NCBI GenBank assembly: GCA_017412715.1
Contig: JAFPWU010000020.1
Span: 1-44,627, forward strand
DNA: 44,627 nucleotides
DNA from: Clostridia bacterium
GTDB lineage: Bacteria > Bacillota > Clostridia > Christensenellales > Aristaeellaceae
Reading direction: 5' to 3'
Part shown: piece by piece, positions 26,250-35,310 of the stretch
Numbering within the stretch: the first letter of the stretch is position 1
How the letters are laid out: each line of letters opens with the position of its first letter
Made by a program: the position numbers and the translations under genes
Notes under the pieces: model-generated
What the model saw: only the letters and a program-made list of their open reading frames with translations
Database searches by the model: none
What the model was told of the DNA's origin: nothing

Positions 26250-26356
26250 GCGGAGAAAGGAACCCCGCGAGTTTACTTTGGCTCAAACCGATATGCGGCA
26301 TGACGTAAAGAAGTGCGTGAATCGGTTATAGCATAAACAGAAAGGAGAGAAACACG

Positions 26357-27967
26357 ATGAAAAAGAGTATCTCAATGGTCCTGACGCTGGTATTGGTTCT
26401 GTCCATGGTCTGTATAGCCATGGCGGACGGACTGTCCGATCTTGGCTTCCATGAAAGCGGAATGCCAATCGTCGACAAAGAGATCACATTACGGGGCGTC
26501 GCGAAGCAAGGTGCAAATGTGGGTGACTTTAACGACATGGTGTTCTTTGATGAGATGGGCAAGCTTACTAATGTCCATATCGAATGGGAAATGATCCCCT
26601 CAGAAGCGTGGAACGAGAAGATAGGACTTATGCTGGCCACAGGTACAGATCTGCCGGATATCTTCTACGGCCATGGCTGTCTGACGACGGACAAGGTGGT
26701 GGAATACGGCAATCAGGGTTATTTCGTGGATATGAAGCCCTACATTGAAAAATACGGAGAAAACCTGAAGATTCTGACTCAGGAAGTTACCGGGCTGCTG
26801 GATGCGGCCACCACGCCCTCCGGCGCCATTTACGCGCTGCCCGCGGTGCACGGTATCGCCTCCAACGCCAACAATGCACTCTTCCTGAACAAGATCTGGC
26901 TGGACAAACTGGGACTTGAGGTTCCTACGACCACGGAAGAATTTGTGGAAGTGCTCCGGGCTTTCAAGAACGGCGGAGACCTGAACGGGAATGGCCTGGA
27001 TGATGAAATCCCCTATAGTTTTCTGCCGGGCGATTCCGTAAACGGTATATATCCCCTGTTCGGCGCGTTCGGCCGCGTGGACAACGGAAACCATCTGGTG
27101 ACCGAAAATGGAAAAGTAATCTTCACGGCCATTGAACCCGAGTATAAGGAAGCTGTCAAATGGTTCCACCAGCTGGCCGAGGAAGGTCTGATTGACCAGG
27201 AATGCTATTCACAGGATGTCAGCATGTTGTGGTCCAAGATCCAGCAGGAGAACCCCAATGTGGGCTGCGCGTCCTTCTGGACTGCCCAGTGGGCGACGGG
27301 CGCCGAGACTATAGAGGAAGCGAACAAGACCTGGGTGCCAGTGGCTCCGCTGATTGGGCCTGCTGGCGTGCAGCTGTGGGAGCAAATCGATACGAGCGTG
27401 TTTAACATGTGCGCCTTCGCAATTACATCCTCCTGCAAATATCCCGAGATTGCGTTCCGCTGGGGTGATTATCAGTATAGCGTGGATGCCGCCCGGGACT
27501 GCAACTTCGGACCGCTGGGAGTATGTGTGAAGCAGAACGAGGACGGCTCTTACGAGTGGGTGGAAGAGGTCAACGGCGAGCCGCTTTCCTCCAACCTGAT
27601 TCGTGCCAAGTATGCACCGATGAACTATGGTATTTTTGCCAATCCTCCTTCCCGTTGGGTATTCGAGTACAATTATTTCGGAGCGACGGAGAACGAGAAG
27701 AATATCGTGCTGAATGGCAGCGTGTACGGCCCGTATCAGACGGCCAACTATTTCCCCACCATGTACCAGACGGACGAAGAGGTGGAGGTCATCAGTAACC
27801 TGAAGACTGATATCAACAGCCTGGTAGCAGAGAAGACAGCCAAATGGATCATGGACGGCGGTGTCGATGAGGAATGGGACGCCTACCTGGAACAGCTCAA
27901 GATCATCGGTATAGACGAGTATCTGGCGGCATACGAAAGTGCGTATGATCGTTACCTCGGCAAATAA
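26357..27967 (+). CDS. extracellular sugar-binding protein, LplA type
   Basis: A 536-residue substrate-binding protein of the large type-2 group that partners LplB/LplC permeases. It has a signal peptide with a likely cleavage site at CIAMA-DG (about 23). The only Cys there is not in a good lipobox (SMVC), so lipid anchoring is uncertain, which is unusual in a Gram-positive. Body motifs include LMLATGTDLPDIFYGHG, YALPAVHGIASNANNALFLNK and RAFKNGGDLNGNGLDDEIPYSF. AAAGGAGAG precedes the ATG. It should capture the substrate for the importer. Confidence 0.92.
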   Translation: MKKSISMVLTLVLVLSMVCIAMADGLSDLGFHESGMPIVDKEITLRGVAKQGANVGDFNDMVFFDEMGKLTNVHIEWEMIPSEAWNEKIGLMLATGTDLPDIFYGHGCLTTDKVVEYGNQGYFVDMKPYIEKYGENLKILTQEVTGLLDAATTPSGAIYALPAVHGIASNANNALFLNKIWLDKLGLEVPTTTEEFVEVLRAFKNGGDLNGNGLDDEIPYSFLPGDSVNGIYPLFGAFGRVDNGNHLVTENGKVIFTAIEPEYKEAVKWFHQLAEEGLIDQECYSQDVSMLWSKIQQENPNVGCASFWTAQWATGAETIEEANKTWVPVAPLIGPAGVQLWEQIDTSVFNMCAFAITSSCKYPEIAFRWGDYQYSVDAARDCNFGPLGVCVKQNEDGSYEWVEEVNGEPLSSNLIRAKYAPMNYGIFANPPSRWVFEYNYFGATENEKNIVLNGSVYGPYQTANYFPTMYQTDEEVEVISNLKTDINSLVAEKTAKWIMDGGVDEEWDAYLEQLKIIGIDEYLAAYESAYDRYLGK

Positions 27968-27977
27968 TCACGGCTGA

Positions 27978-28013
27978 TACGGGGAGGCGCTGAAAGGTGA
28001 GCGCCTCCCCGTA
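27978..28013 (+). terminator. stable stem-loop after the binding-protein gene
   Basis: A perfect 14-bp inverted repeat (27978-27991 with 28000-28013, core GGGGAGGCGCT) with an 8-base loop and no T run. It probably protects the binding-protein mRNA or partly terminates, giving more binding protein than downstream enzymes. Confidence 0.75.
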
Positions 28014-28049
28014 TATATCAACTGAAAATATGTCTGAGAGTAAAAGAAA

Positions 28050-29756
28050 ATGAGACAGATAATGAAGCAGTTTGTTCTCCGTTTTTCGGACATGCATGCG
28101 CTTCCAGATGCCGACGCGGTCACGGAAGCTTTTCAGAGAAAGCTGAATGAGCGAGGCTGCGAGCTGGGGACGGAGGGATATTCCGTGCAGGTAACCCTGG
28201 ATCCGGGACTGCCGGAAGGAACCTATGCACTGTCAGCGATGCAGGAAAGCGCAGAGCTGACGGCAGCCGATCCGTGTGCCGTCATGGCAGGCCTGGGAGA
28301 ATTCCTGCTGGGCTGGCGTTTTGAAGGCGGGATTGCTGTCCCAGAGCGCCATATCAGATTCACTCCCAGAAGCAGGTTCCGCGGGCTTTATTTCGCGACG
28401 CATTTTCACAATTTCTACCATACGGCGCCAATGGAAGCCGTATATCAGCAAATCGAGGATGCTGCATTCAGAGGCGGGAACGCCATCACGGTCTGGTACG
28501 ATATGCATCATTTTACCGGGATTGATGATCCCGCCTCCGGTCCCTATTTGAAACGCCTGCAGGATATTTTGTGCTATGCGCGTAAGCTGGGAATGCGGAC
28601 CTGCCTGACCATGCTTTCCAACGAGGGCTTTGCCGGAACGCCTGATAGGCTGAAGGCGTCTTCCGCCGTGCAAAACGGGTATCACAGCGTGCTGGACGGG
28701 CATTACGGGGTAGAGATCTGTCCGTCCCGGCCGGGCGGGATTGAAGAGATTATTCGCCAGCGCAGAAGTGTGCTGCGTGCCTTCCGCGGCTGCTCCCCGG
28801 ACTATGTCGTATATTGGCCGTACGATCAGGGCGGTTGCACATGCGAAAGCTGCGCGCCATGGGGAACCAACGGCTTTCTCATCCTGTTCCCATATTTTGA
28901 GGAAGCGGTGCGGAAGGAACTGCCGGACACGCGGATCATCATGAGCACCTGGTATTTTGACCATTTTATTGATGGAGAATGGGAACGGTTTTTCGATCTG
29001 ATCGGCCAGGATCGTTTTAAAAATGTTCATTGGCTGATGGATTTTTTCCCGGAGGGAAAGATGCCGGACTGTATCCTCAGCCACGGACTTCCGGCCGACA
29101 GGGAAATGATTGCATTTCCTGAGATCAGCATGTATGGAGGAAAACCCTGGGGAGGCTTTGGGGCTAATCCGCTGCCCAGCTTTCTTCAGCGTTCAAACGA
29201 CTGCGGTGAGAAGCTGTACAGTGGGATATCCTGCTATTCTGAAGGAATCTTTGAGGATATCAATAAGACGATCATGCTGCTTTACATTTCTGGCCGGGAG
29301 AAGGATGCGCGCTGCGCAATCCGGGACTATGCCAGCTGGGAACTGATGACAAATGACGCCGACAGCCTTGTGCGCCTGGCGGAGATACTGGAGGAGACAC
29401 TGCCCCGGGAGACCGTCCTGACCGCTGAAAGTGTGCGCTTTCGAATCATGAAACCAGACCGTGTTCGGGAGGCAGCCGGGATAGCCCGGGAAATCGACGC
29501 AACGATGCCGGAACCGGCCAGGAGCAGCTGGCGGTGGCGGATCCTGTATCTCCGAGCGCTCATAGATGAAAGCATTCTGCGCAATGACGGTTTCGTTTCG
29601 GAAGAGACGGATGAATATCTGAGAGAGCTTGAGAACATCTACAGGATTGTTCCAGAGAGCCTGAGGGTTGTTTCTCCGCCAAGCCTGAGCACCATACAAA
29701 ACAAGTGGTTGAAATACGAAGCAGAATGGAAAAGCGAGCAGCAGAACGGAGATTAA
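28050..29756 (+). CDS. putative intracellular glycoside hydrolase-like TIM-barrel protein
   Basis: A 568-residue protein without signal peptide. The first 110 residues look like the alpha/beta N-terminal domain that precedes GH20, GH67 and related barrels (YSVQVTLDPGLPEGTYALSAMQ, GLGEFLLGWRFEGG). A barrel begins at SRFRGLYFATHFHNFYH and includes GGNAITVWYDMHHF and CLTMLSNEGFAG. The motif GCTCESCAPWG (about 265) gives three close cysteines, as in some alpha-glucuronidase and DUF4838 proteins, perhaps a metal site. I cannot assign a GH family. Context suggests it cleaves the imported glycoside in the cytoplasm. Confidence 0.6.
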   Translation: MRQIMKQFVLRFSDMHALPDADAVTEAFQRKLNERGCELGTEGYSVQVTLDPGLPEGTYALSAMQESAELTAADPCAVMAGLGEFLLGWRFEGGIAVPERHIRFTPRSRFRGLYFATHFHNFYHTAPMEAVYQQIEDAAFRGGNAITVWYDMHHFTGIDDPASGPYLKRLQDILCYARKLGMRTCLTMLSNEGFAGTPDRLKASSAVQNGYHSVLDGHYGVEICPSRPGGIEEIIRQRRSVLRAFRGCSPDYVVYWPYDQGGCTCESCAPWGTNGFLILFPYFEEAVRKELPDTRIIMSTWYFDHFIDGEWERFFDLIGQDRFKNVHWLMDFFPEGKMPDCILSHGLPADREMIAFPEISMYGGKPWGGFGANPLPSFLQRSNDCGEKLYSGISCYSEGIFEDINKTIMLLYISGREKDARCAIRDYASWELMTNDADSLVRLAEILEETLPRETVLTAESVRFRIMKPDRVREAAGIAREIDATMPEPARSSWRWRILYLRALIDESILRNDGFVSEETDEYLRELENIYRIVPESLRVVSPPSLSTIQNKWLKYEAEWKSEQQNGD

Positions 29757-29759
29757 ACC

Positions 29760-31118
29760 ATGAAAAATACGGTAGGGTTTGTATGCTTTGGCGAGGTCAA
29801 CACGCCTTTCCATCGCCTGCAGGAGAAGCATGACAGGGCGGTTCAATCGCTGAAAAGCCTGGACATCGACCTGATAGACGCGGGGATTGTGATCGATGAT
29901 CCCCAATATGAAACCGCAGACATGGCGCAGGACATCCTGAAGCGGAAGGAGATGTCGGCGCTAATCGTCTGCGTTGCAGGCTGGGTGCCCACCCACGCGG
30001 TCATCTATACGATCGATCCTTTCCGGGCGATGCCGGTGCTTCTGTGGGGCCTTTGCGGAGCCGTGGAACAGGGAAAAATCGTCACGACAGCCGAACAGGC
30101 CGGGACGACCGCAATCAGGCCTGTACTGGAAGCGATGGATTATCGCTTCAAATTCATATACAACGTCATTGGGAAACCTGAGCCGCTTGACGAGATCCAG
30201 GCTTTCCTCCGCGCTGCGTTCGCGGTTCAGCGTTTAAGACGTGCTCGTATCGGCTCCATGGGCTATCGGGATATGCTGCTCTACGGCACACAGTATGAGG
30301 GACTTTCCCTCCGGGGACAGATCGGCCCCGAGGTGGAGCCGTTTGAAATGCTGGAAATGCTGCAGCGCATGAAGCATATCACCCAGGATCAGATAAGCGC
30401 TGCGATACAGAATTTTTGCGGCGACTGGCATATCCAGAAAGCATGCGACAAAGCTGTACTGGAAAAGGGCGTGCACTATGCACTGGCGTTGGCGGAAAAG
30501 ATCAAAGAGCGCGGTTGGGATGCCATCACGCTGATCGATGTCGACGGTATGAAGAAGCTGCTGGGCTATCCGCCGGCAATTGTTTTCATGCTGCTGGAGA
30601 GGCTGTGCAGCGTATGTACCATCCCGGAGAACGATGTAATGGGTAATGTGACGCAGCTGATGGCCCGTTATGTGACGGGGCAGACTGCGCATTATATGGA
30701 ATATTATGAGTTTTTTGAACGCAGCCTGCTGATCGGTGTGCCGGATTATGTGCCGGTTACCGCGGTGAAGGATCAGGTGGAGCTTTTGCCCACCGCCTTT
30801 GGTCTGCTAGATGAAGCTCTTCTCAATGTGAGCAAGGTCAAAACGGGTTATGTGACCTGTGTGCGTCTGTATTATAAAAAGGGGCGTTATTATCTGCATA
30901 TGTACACCGGTGAAGCCTGCCCCCCGCCTGCATGGGAAGAGTTTGGCTGGGCGCCTCCGGCGCCGCAGCTGCCCAGCCTGGAGGTATTCCCGGACAGCTG
31001 CACAGTAGAGGAATTCGCTCAGAAAGTATCCGGCCAGCATGTGATCGTCTGCTACGGCAACTTCCGAAAGGAATTCAGAGAGCTCTGCCGTATGCTCGAT
31101 ATCACGATGGTGGAATAA
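29760..31118 (+). CDS. L-fucose/L-arabinose isomerase-family protein
   Basis: A 452-residue protein related to FucI-type ketol isomerases, which convert an aldose to the 2-ketose with Mn2+. The N-terminal Rossmann-like domain starts VGFVCFGEVNTPFHRLQEKH. Family-like features include VAGWVPTHAVIYTI, RIGSMGYRDMLLYGTQYEG, an acidic ENDVMGNVTQLMARYVTG segment and a C-terminal beta domain. It begins three bases after the preceding stop, with CGGAGA as ribosome binding site. Context with a kinase and aldolase fits aldose to ketose conversion. The sugar is unknown. Confidence 0.8.
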   Translation: MKNTVGFVCFGEVNTPFHRLQEKHDRAVQSLKSLDIDLIDAGIVIDDPQYETADMAQDILKRKEMSALIVCVAGWVPTHAVIYTIDPFRAMPVLLWGLCGAVEQGKIVTTAEQAGTTAIRPVLEAMDYRFKFIYNVIGKPEPLDEIQAFLRAAFAVQRLRRARIGSMGYRDMLLYGTQYEGLSLRGQIGPEVEPFEMLEMLQRMKHITQDQISAAIQNFCGDWHIQKACDKAVLEKGVHYALALAEKIKERGWDAITLIDVDGMKKLLGYPPAIVFMLLERLCSVCTIPENDVMGNVTQLMARYVTGQTAHYMEYYEFFERSLLIGVPDYVPVTAVKDQVELLPTAFGLLDEALLNVSKVKTGYVTCVRLYYKKGRYYLHMYTGEACPPPAWEEFGWAPPAPQLPSLEVFPDSCTVEEFAQKVSGQHVIVCYGNFRKEFRELCRMLDITMVE

Positions 31119-31152
31119 TTATTCGCCGGCCACGGGAGGAGATGGAATCAGG

Positions 31153-32691
31153 ATGGAGGAACTGCTTCTGGGTATAGATGTGGGCACAACATCGGTAAAA
31201 GCGTCACTCTACACGCCGTCTCATTTCCAGGTGGTCAGTGCCTGCAGGAACTATACGCTGGAGACTCCGGAAAACAATCTGGTGGAATTTCCAGCGGAGG
31301 AGTACTGGAACATAGTCTGTCAGATGACGCGCGAATTGATGGAGCGGGCGCAGGGAAAGGTGACAGCCCTGTCGCTAAGCTGCCAGGGGGAAACGCTGAT
31401 TTGCGTGGATCAGTCTGCAAAGCCGCTGCGAAAAGCAATCGTCTGGCTGGATAACAGGGCCGAAAAAGAGGCGGACGAGCTTAAGATGATGTTCTCAGCT
31501 CAAAGCGTATATGAAGTATGCGGACAGGCGGATATGGTAGCGACCTGGCCAGCGGCGAAAATACTGTGGATCAGGCGGAAAGAACCGGAGCTGTTCCGAC
31601 AGACTGCGCGTTATCTTCTTCTGGCGGATTATCTTATGCTGCGGATGACCGGGAAGGCCATCGGAGACAGCAATCTGTGGGCTTCCAGCGCCATGCTGGA
31701 TATACATACCGGTCGGTGGTGGCTGGAAATGCTGGATTATCTGGGCCTGAAAAAAGACAGGCTGCCGACCATTGTTCCCTGCGGGACGCCTGTCGGCAGG
31801 CTGCGACTGGAGGCCGCGGAGCAGATGGGGCTTCCTGCCGATTGCCTGGCTGTGGCTGGAGCACTGGATCAGACATGCAACATGATCGGATGCGGACTGA
31901 CACGCAGCGGATCCATTCTGGAAACGACCGGATCATGCCTGGCTGTCGGCGCCGTTCTGGACCGCTTCATTCCGTATAAGCCCGGGATAAAGCTGACCTG
32001 CCAGAATTTCGCTTTGCCGGGCTCCTACACCGTCCTTCAATGGTCCCAGTCCGCCGGGATGACGCTGAAATGGTTTGCGCAGCGTTTTTATCCGGAAGAG
32101 TCTGATATGGAAACGGTATATCATGAAATCGACCGTGAAGCGGAGAAGGTCCCGCCGGGATCCGAGGGGCTGGTGATGCTTCCGCATCTGACCGGAGCGG
32201 CCAATCCTGAGTACGACAGCAACGCCACTGGTGTATTTGCTGGAATACGCCTGGGCCACGGGAGGGCTCATTTCGCCCGGGCGGTCATGGAAGCGGTTGG
32301 ATGCATGCTGCGGAGAAACCTGGAGCAGATATCGTCTCTGGGGATTCAGCAGGACCATATATATTGCGCCGGCGGCGGGGCATCCAGCGGGCTGTGGCTG
32401 CAGATTAAGGCGGATCTGACGGGAAAGACCATGGTTCCGATCAAAACGAGGGACAGCGCCTGCCACGGTGCGGCCATACTGGCGGGCGTCGGCTCAGGCC
32501 TGATGGATAGTATTCATTGGGGTGCTCCCCCTTCGGATGGAAGGGAGACGATGCCTGAGGTCAGCAACCGGACCGTATATGAAGAAACATATCGGAACTA
32601 TATCCTGCTCTATGAGGCAATGAAACAGTACTTTGCGGTGGTCGGAGGAAAAAAATTCTATGAAAAAAAGGATCGGGCCCCCTTTTTTTGA
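31153..32691 (+). CDS. FGGY-family carbohydrate kinase
   Basis: A 512-residue kinase of the xylulokinase/FGGY group that transfers phosphate from ATP to a ketose. The N-terminal half has the phosphate loop LLGIDVGTTSVKASLY, IVWLDNRAEKEADEL, and the catalytic Asp in AGALDQTCNMIGCGL (about 237). The C-terminal half has LPHLTGAANPEYDSNATG and the adenine-site CAGGGASSGLWLQIKADL. The end overlaps the next gene start by 32 bases. It should phosphorylate the product of the upstream isomerase. Confidence 0.93.
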   Translation: MEELLLGIDVGTTSVKASLYTPSHFQVVSACRNYTLETPENNLVEFPAEEYWNIVCQMTRELMERAQGKVTALSLSCQGETLICVDQSAKPLRKAIVWLDNRAEKEADELKMMFSAQSVYEVCGQADMVATWPAAKILWIRRKEPELFRQTARYLLLADYLMLRMTGKAIGDSNLWASSAMLDIHTGRWWLEMLDYLGLKKDRLPTIVPCGTPVGRLRLEAAEQMGLPADCLAVAGALDQTCNMIGCGLTRSGSILETTGSCLAVGAVLDRFIPYKPGIKLTCQNFALPGSYTVLQWSQSAGMTLKWFAQRFYPEESDMETVYHEIDREAEKVPPGSEGLVMLPHLTGAANPEYDSNATGVFAGIRLGHGRAHFARAVMEAVGCMLRRNLEQISSLGIQQDHIYCAGGGASSGLWLQIKADLTGKTMVPIKTRDSACHGAAILAGVGSGLMDSIHWGAPPSDGRETMPEVSNRTVYEETYRNYILLYEAMKQYFAVVGGKKFYEKKDRAPFF

Positions 32692-33382
32692 AGTGGGTCC
32701 CAAGGCTTATCTGTACGGAGAAGAGGCTTTGGAGCTGGCGAGAATCGCAGAAGAAGCCTCCAGAGAAACAGGCGTATCGGTGATCTATACGCCTCAGCTG
32801 ACTGACCTCCGGCTGATCCGGCAATATACAGAAGATCTGGTACTCTGTGCGCAGCATATGGATCCCATCCCGGTGGGCAGAGGGCAGGGAAGCATTCTTC
32901 CGGAAGCTCTGCGGGCTGCGGGCGCGGATGCGGTGATGCTCAATCACTGTGAAAAGCCCATGACCATCGAGAACCTCTCAAAGGCGATCAGCCGGGCGGC
33001 GGATTTGGAGATGCTGAGCATTGCGTGCGCATCCTCCTGCAGGGAAGCATCCATGATTGCCTTGCTGCATCCGGATATCATTGTCGTAGAACCCTCTGAA
33101 CTGATCGGAACGGGGGTCACCAGTGATATAGACCTGGTCACCGCGTCCAATCAGGCGGTACGGGGGATGGATCCTCATATCCTGGTGCTGCAGGGGGCCG
33201 GCATCAGCACGCCGGAGGATGTATACCGGGTAATTCTGGCCGGCGCGGACGCCACAGGCTCATCCAGCGCCGTGTGCAGGGCCAGGGATCCTGGCAGAAT
33301 GCTCAGAGAAATGCTGCGAGCCGCGGAGCAGGCCTATATGGACAGAAAAAACAGGGAGGCGAAAGACAAAAATGGAGTTTAA
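32660..33382 (+). CDS. triosephosphate isomerase-like enzyme
   Basis: A 240-residue TIM-family protein. The catalytic His is in LNHCEKPM (about 95) and the catalytic Glu in VVEPSELIGTG (about 145). The phosphate loop is GAGISTPEDV (about 185). The N-terminal Lys appears in EVGPKAYLYG, but the canonical NxK asparagine is absent, so it is a divergent paralogue, probably for another phosphosugar such as a tetrulose phosphate (compare EryH in erythritol catabolism). ATG 32660 lies inside the kinase gene end and uses GGAGG 11 bases upstream. Confidence 0.85.
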   Translation: MKKRIGPPFFEVGPKAYLYGEEALELARIAEEASRETGVSVIYTPQLTDLRLIRQYTEDLVLCAQHMDPIPVGRGQGSILPEALRAAGADAVMLNHCEKPMTIENLSKAISRAADLEMLSIACASSCREASMIALLHPDIIVVEPSELIGTGVTSDIDLVTASNQAVRGMDPHILVLQGAGISTPEDVYRVILAGADATGSSSAVCRARDPGRMLREMLRAAEQAYMDRKNREAKDKNGV

Positions 33383-33998
33383 AGTTGTTCAGAAAGAGCT
33401 GGAACTGCAGTCACGCGGATGGATTCCGACGTTTCACGACGTGACGAAGGAAGTGTGTGAAATTGTGCGGCTGTCAGGCGTGAAAAACGGCACGGTATGC
33501 ATAGCGTCCCATCATACGACGTGCTCCGTTATGGTGCAGGAATGCTCGCATGATATGGACAGTTTCGATCTGGAATTTCTGCAGCATGATCTGCTGGATA
33601 TCATGCGCAGGCTGATTCCGGATTATACAGAGGAGCACCAGTACAGGCACCCTGGCCCGATCCACGCGCAGTTCGGAAGATATGTAAACGAACCTGGAAA
33701 CTACACCAGCATGAACACTGACGGGCATTTGCGGTCCGTGTTCTTTGGCCGGAGCGAAACGATGACAATCAAGGACGGGATGCTTGACGGCGGCGAATTC
33801 GCGAATATATACTTTATTGACTGGGATCAGGTGCGGGCGCGTCACCGCCAGCTGAATATTACGGTTATGGGGACCACGGAAGACGTGGAGGACCGTAAAT
33901 GGAAGGGCGGAGAGACTATCAACACGCTGCGCAGGTTTACCGACAAAGAAAAGGCGTATATGCCGGAGTTCGATCATCAGCTGAAGGACAGAATATGA
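33372..33998 (+). CDS. YjbQ-family (UPF0047) protein
   Basis: A 208-residue YjbQ/UPF0047 protein. The family core is present: VCIASHHTTCSVMVQEC (His and Cys cluster, about 45), the metal-site-like YRHPGPIHAQFGRYVNEPGN insert, NTDGHLRSVFFGRSETMTIKDGML (His about 118) and IYFIDWDQVRARHRQLNITVMG. YjbQ proteins show weak thiamine-phosphate synthase activity, but the real role is unsettled. It overlaps the TIM-like gene and shares ATGA with the SIS gene, which ties it to sugar-phosphate metabolism. Confidence 0.88.
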   Translation: MEFKVVQKELELQSRGWIPTFHDVTKEVCEIVRLSGVKNGTVCIASHHTTCSVMVQECSHDMDSFDLEFLQHDLLDIMRRLIPDYTEEHQYRHPGPIHAQFGRYVNEPGNYTSMNTDGHLRSVFFGRSETMTIKDGMLDGGEFANIYFIDWDQVRARHRQLNITVMGTTEDVEDRKWKGGETINTLRRFTDKEKAYMPEFDHQLKDRI

Positions 33999-34612
33999 GC
34001 AGTGGAATAGATAAAGAACGGCTGGCGGAAAAAGTGAAGGAGGCCTTCACGATTCAGGCTGATGCGTTAACGCATCAGCTGGATCGCCTGAAACGTGCGG
34101 AACTTGTGCGCACTGCGGAAATGCTGGTCGATGCGCCGGTCATTGGCGCTTCTGCGTGCGGGCATTCCGGGATCGCGTGCATGCATTTTGCACATCTGAT
34201 GTGCTGTGTTGGAAAGGCGGCCAGGTTTATTTCTCCGGCGGAGGCTGTCCATGGCGGCCTGGGCTTCCTGCAGCCGGGCGGTATCATTCTGCTTGCTTCC
34301 CGGGGAGGACGGACAGCGGAGCTGGCGCCTGTTCAAGATTACTGCAAGGAGAATCATATCAAAACCATCGTGGTGTCGGAAAATGCAGGTTCCTTGCTTG
34401 CAAAAGATGCGGATATGGTTCTTCTCATGACGGTGACCCGTGAAATAGATCGGAATAACTGTCAGGGTACGACCAGTTTTCTTGTTATGTCCGCCATATT
34501 TGAAGTGCTGCAGATGCTCATGATTGAGATTATGGATTTTTCAGATCAAAGATTTGCGGAGATTCATCCCGGCGGGGCGGTGGGAGAAAGGCTGAGAGGA
34601 GAAAGGGCATGA
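33995..34612 (+). CDS. SIS-domain sugar-phosphate isomerase (KdsD/GutQ-like)
   Basis: A 205-residue sugar isomerase domain protein. The SIS fold shows PVIGASACGHSGIACMHFAHLM (about 45), GIILLASRGGRTAELAPVQDYC (about 92) and a closing EIHPGGAVGERLRGE that matches the HPGGALGKRL signature of arabinose-5-phosphate isomerases. The CBS domains of full KdsD are absent. ATG 33995 overlaps the previous stop (ATGA), so translation is coupled. Likely interconverts aldose and ketose phosphates in the pathway. Confidence 0.88.
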   Translation: MSSGIDKERLAEKVKEAFTIQADALTHQLDRLKRAELVRTAEMLVDAPVIGASACGHSGIACMHFAHLMCCVGKAARFISPAEAVHGGLGFLQPGGIILLASRGGRTAELAPVQDYCKENHIKTIVVSENAGSLLAKDADMVLLMTVTREIDRNNCQGTTSFLVMSAIFEVLQMLMIEIMDFSDQRFAEIHPGGAVGERLRGERA

Positions 34613-35307
34613 AGGTGTTTTTGGATACTGCCGATCTGGAGGAGATCAGAGCGCTATATGATATCTATCCGCTTGATGGCGTGACAACAAATCCTACCAT
34701 CCTGGCCGCCGAAAAAAAAGCGCCATACGAAACGCTGACAGAGATACGGAGCTTTTTGGGGCAGGAAGGTGTCCTCCATGTTCAGGTGATTTCAAGAAAT
34801 GCAGAGGATATGATTGAAGAAGCGTATCAAATCTGTAACCGTCTGGGAAGCAATACCTATGTAAAAATACCTGTTGTGCCAGAAGGGCTGAAAGCAATCA
34901 GATTTCTGGCTAAAAATGGAATGCGTGTGACAGCGACAGGCATTTATACGCTGCAGCAGGCTTTCTGGGCCGGCAAGTCTGGTGCGGCGTATGTGGCGCC
35001 TTACGTCAACCGAATCGAAAATCTTGGCGCTGATGGTATTCAGACTGTTTGTGACATCCAAAACTGCTTTGTCCGAAATGGAATAGCGACGGGCATACTT
35101 GCTGCAAGTTTCAAAAACATCCGGCAGGTGATGGCACTGGCTGAAAACGGGGTTGCCTCAGTGACAGTAGCGCCGGCGATACTTCGGGGAATGCTTGAAA
35201 ACGCAAGCGTTGATCTGGCGGTTGACCGGTTCATTAATGATTTCGAGAATGCGTTTGGAGTCAGTGCAACCATGAGCACCATTGCAGCAGTCCTAGAGGG
35301 AGAATAA
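34609..35307 (+). CDS. fructose-6-phosphate aldolase/transaldolase-like protein
   Basis: A 232-residue FSA/TalC-type class I aldolase. The Schiff-base Lys is in YVKIPVVPEG (about 85), with MKVFLDTADLEEI at the start, GVTTNPTILAAE (about 25), the active Tyr in TATGIYTLQQAFWAGKSG (about 110) and AYVAPYVNRIENLGADG. Such enzymes split a ketose phosphate into a dihydroxyacetone-type unit and an aldehyde phosphate. It starts in an ATGA overlap with the SIS gene. It probably supplies the C-C cleavage step of the pathway. Confidence 0.92.
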   Translation: MKVFLDTADLEEIRALYDIYPLDGVTTNPTILAAEKKAPYETLTEIRSFLGQEGVLHVQVISRNAEDMIEEAYQICNRLGSNTYVKIPVVPEGLKAIRFLAKNGMRVTATGIYTLQQAFWAGKSGAAYVAPYVNRIENLGADGIQTVCDIQNCFVRNGIATGILAASFKNIRQVMALAENGVASVTVAPAILRGMLENASVDLAVDRFINDFENAFGVSATMSTIAAVLEGE

Positions 35308-35310
35308 CGC

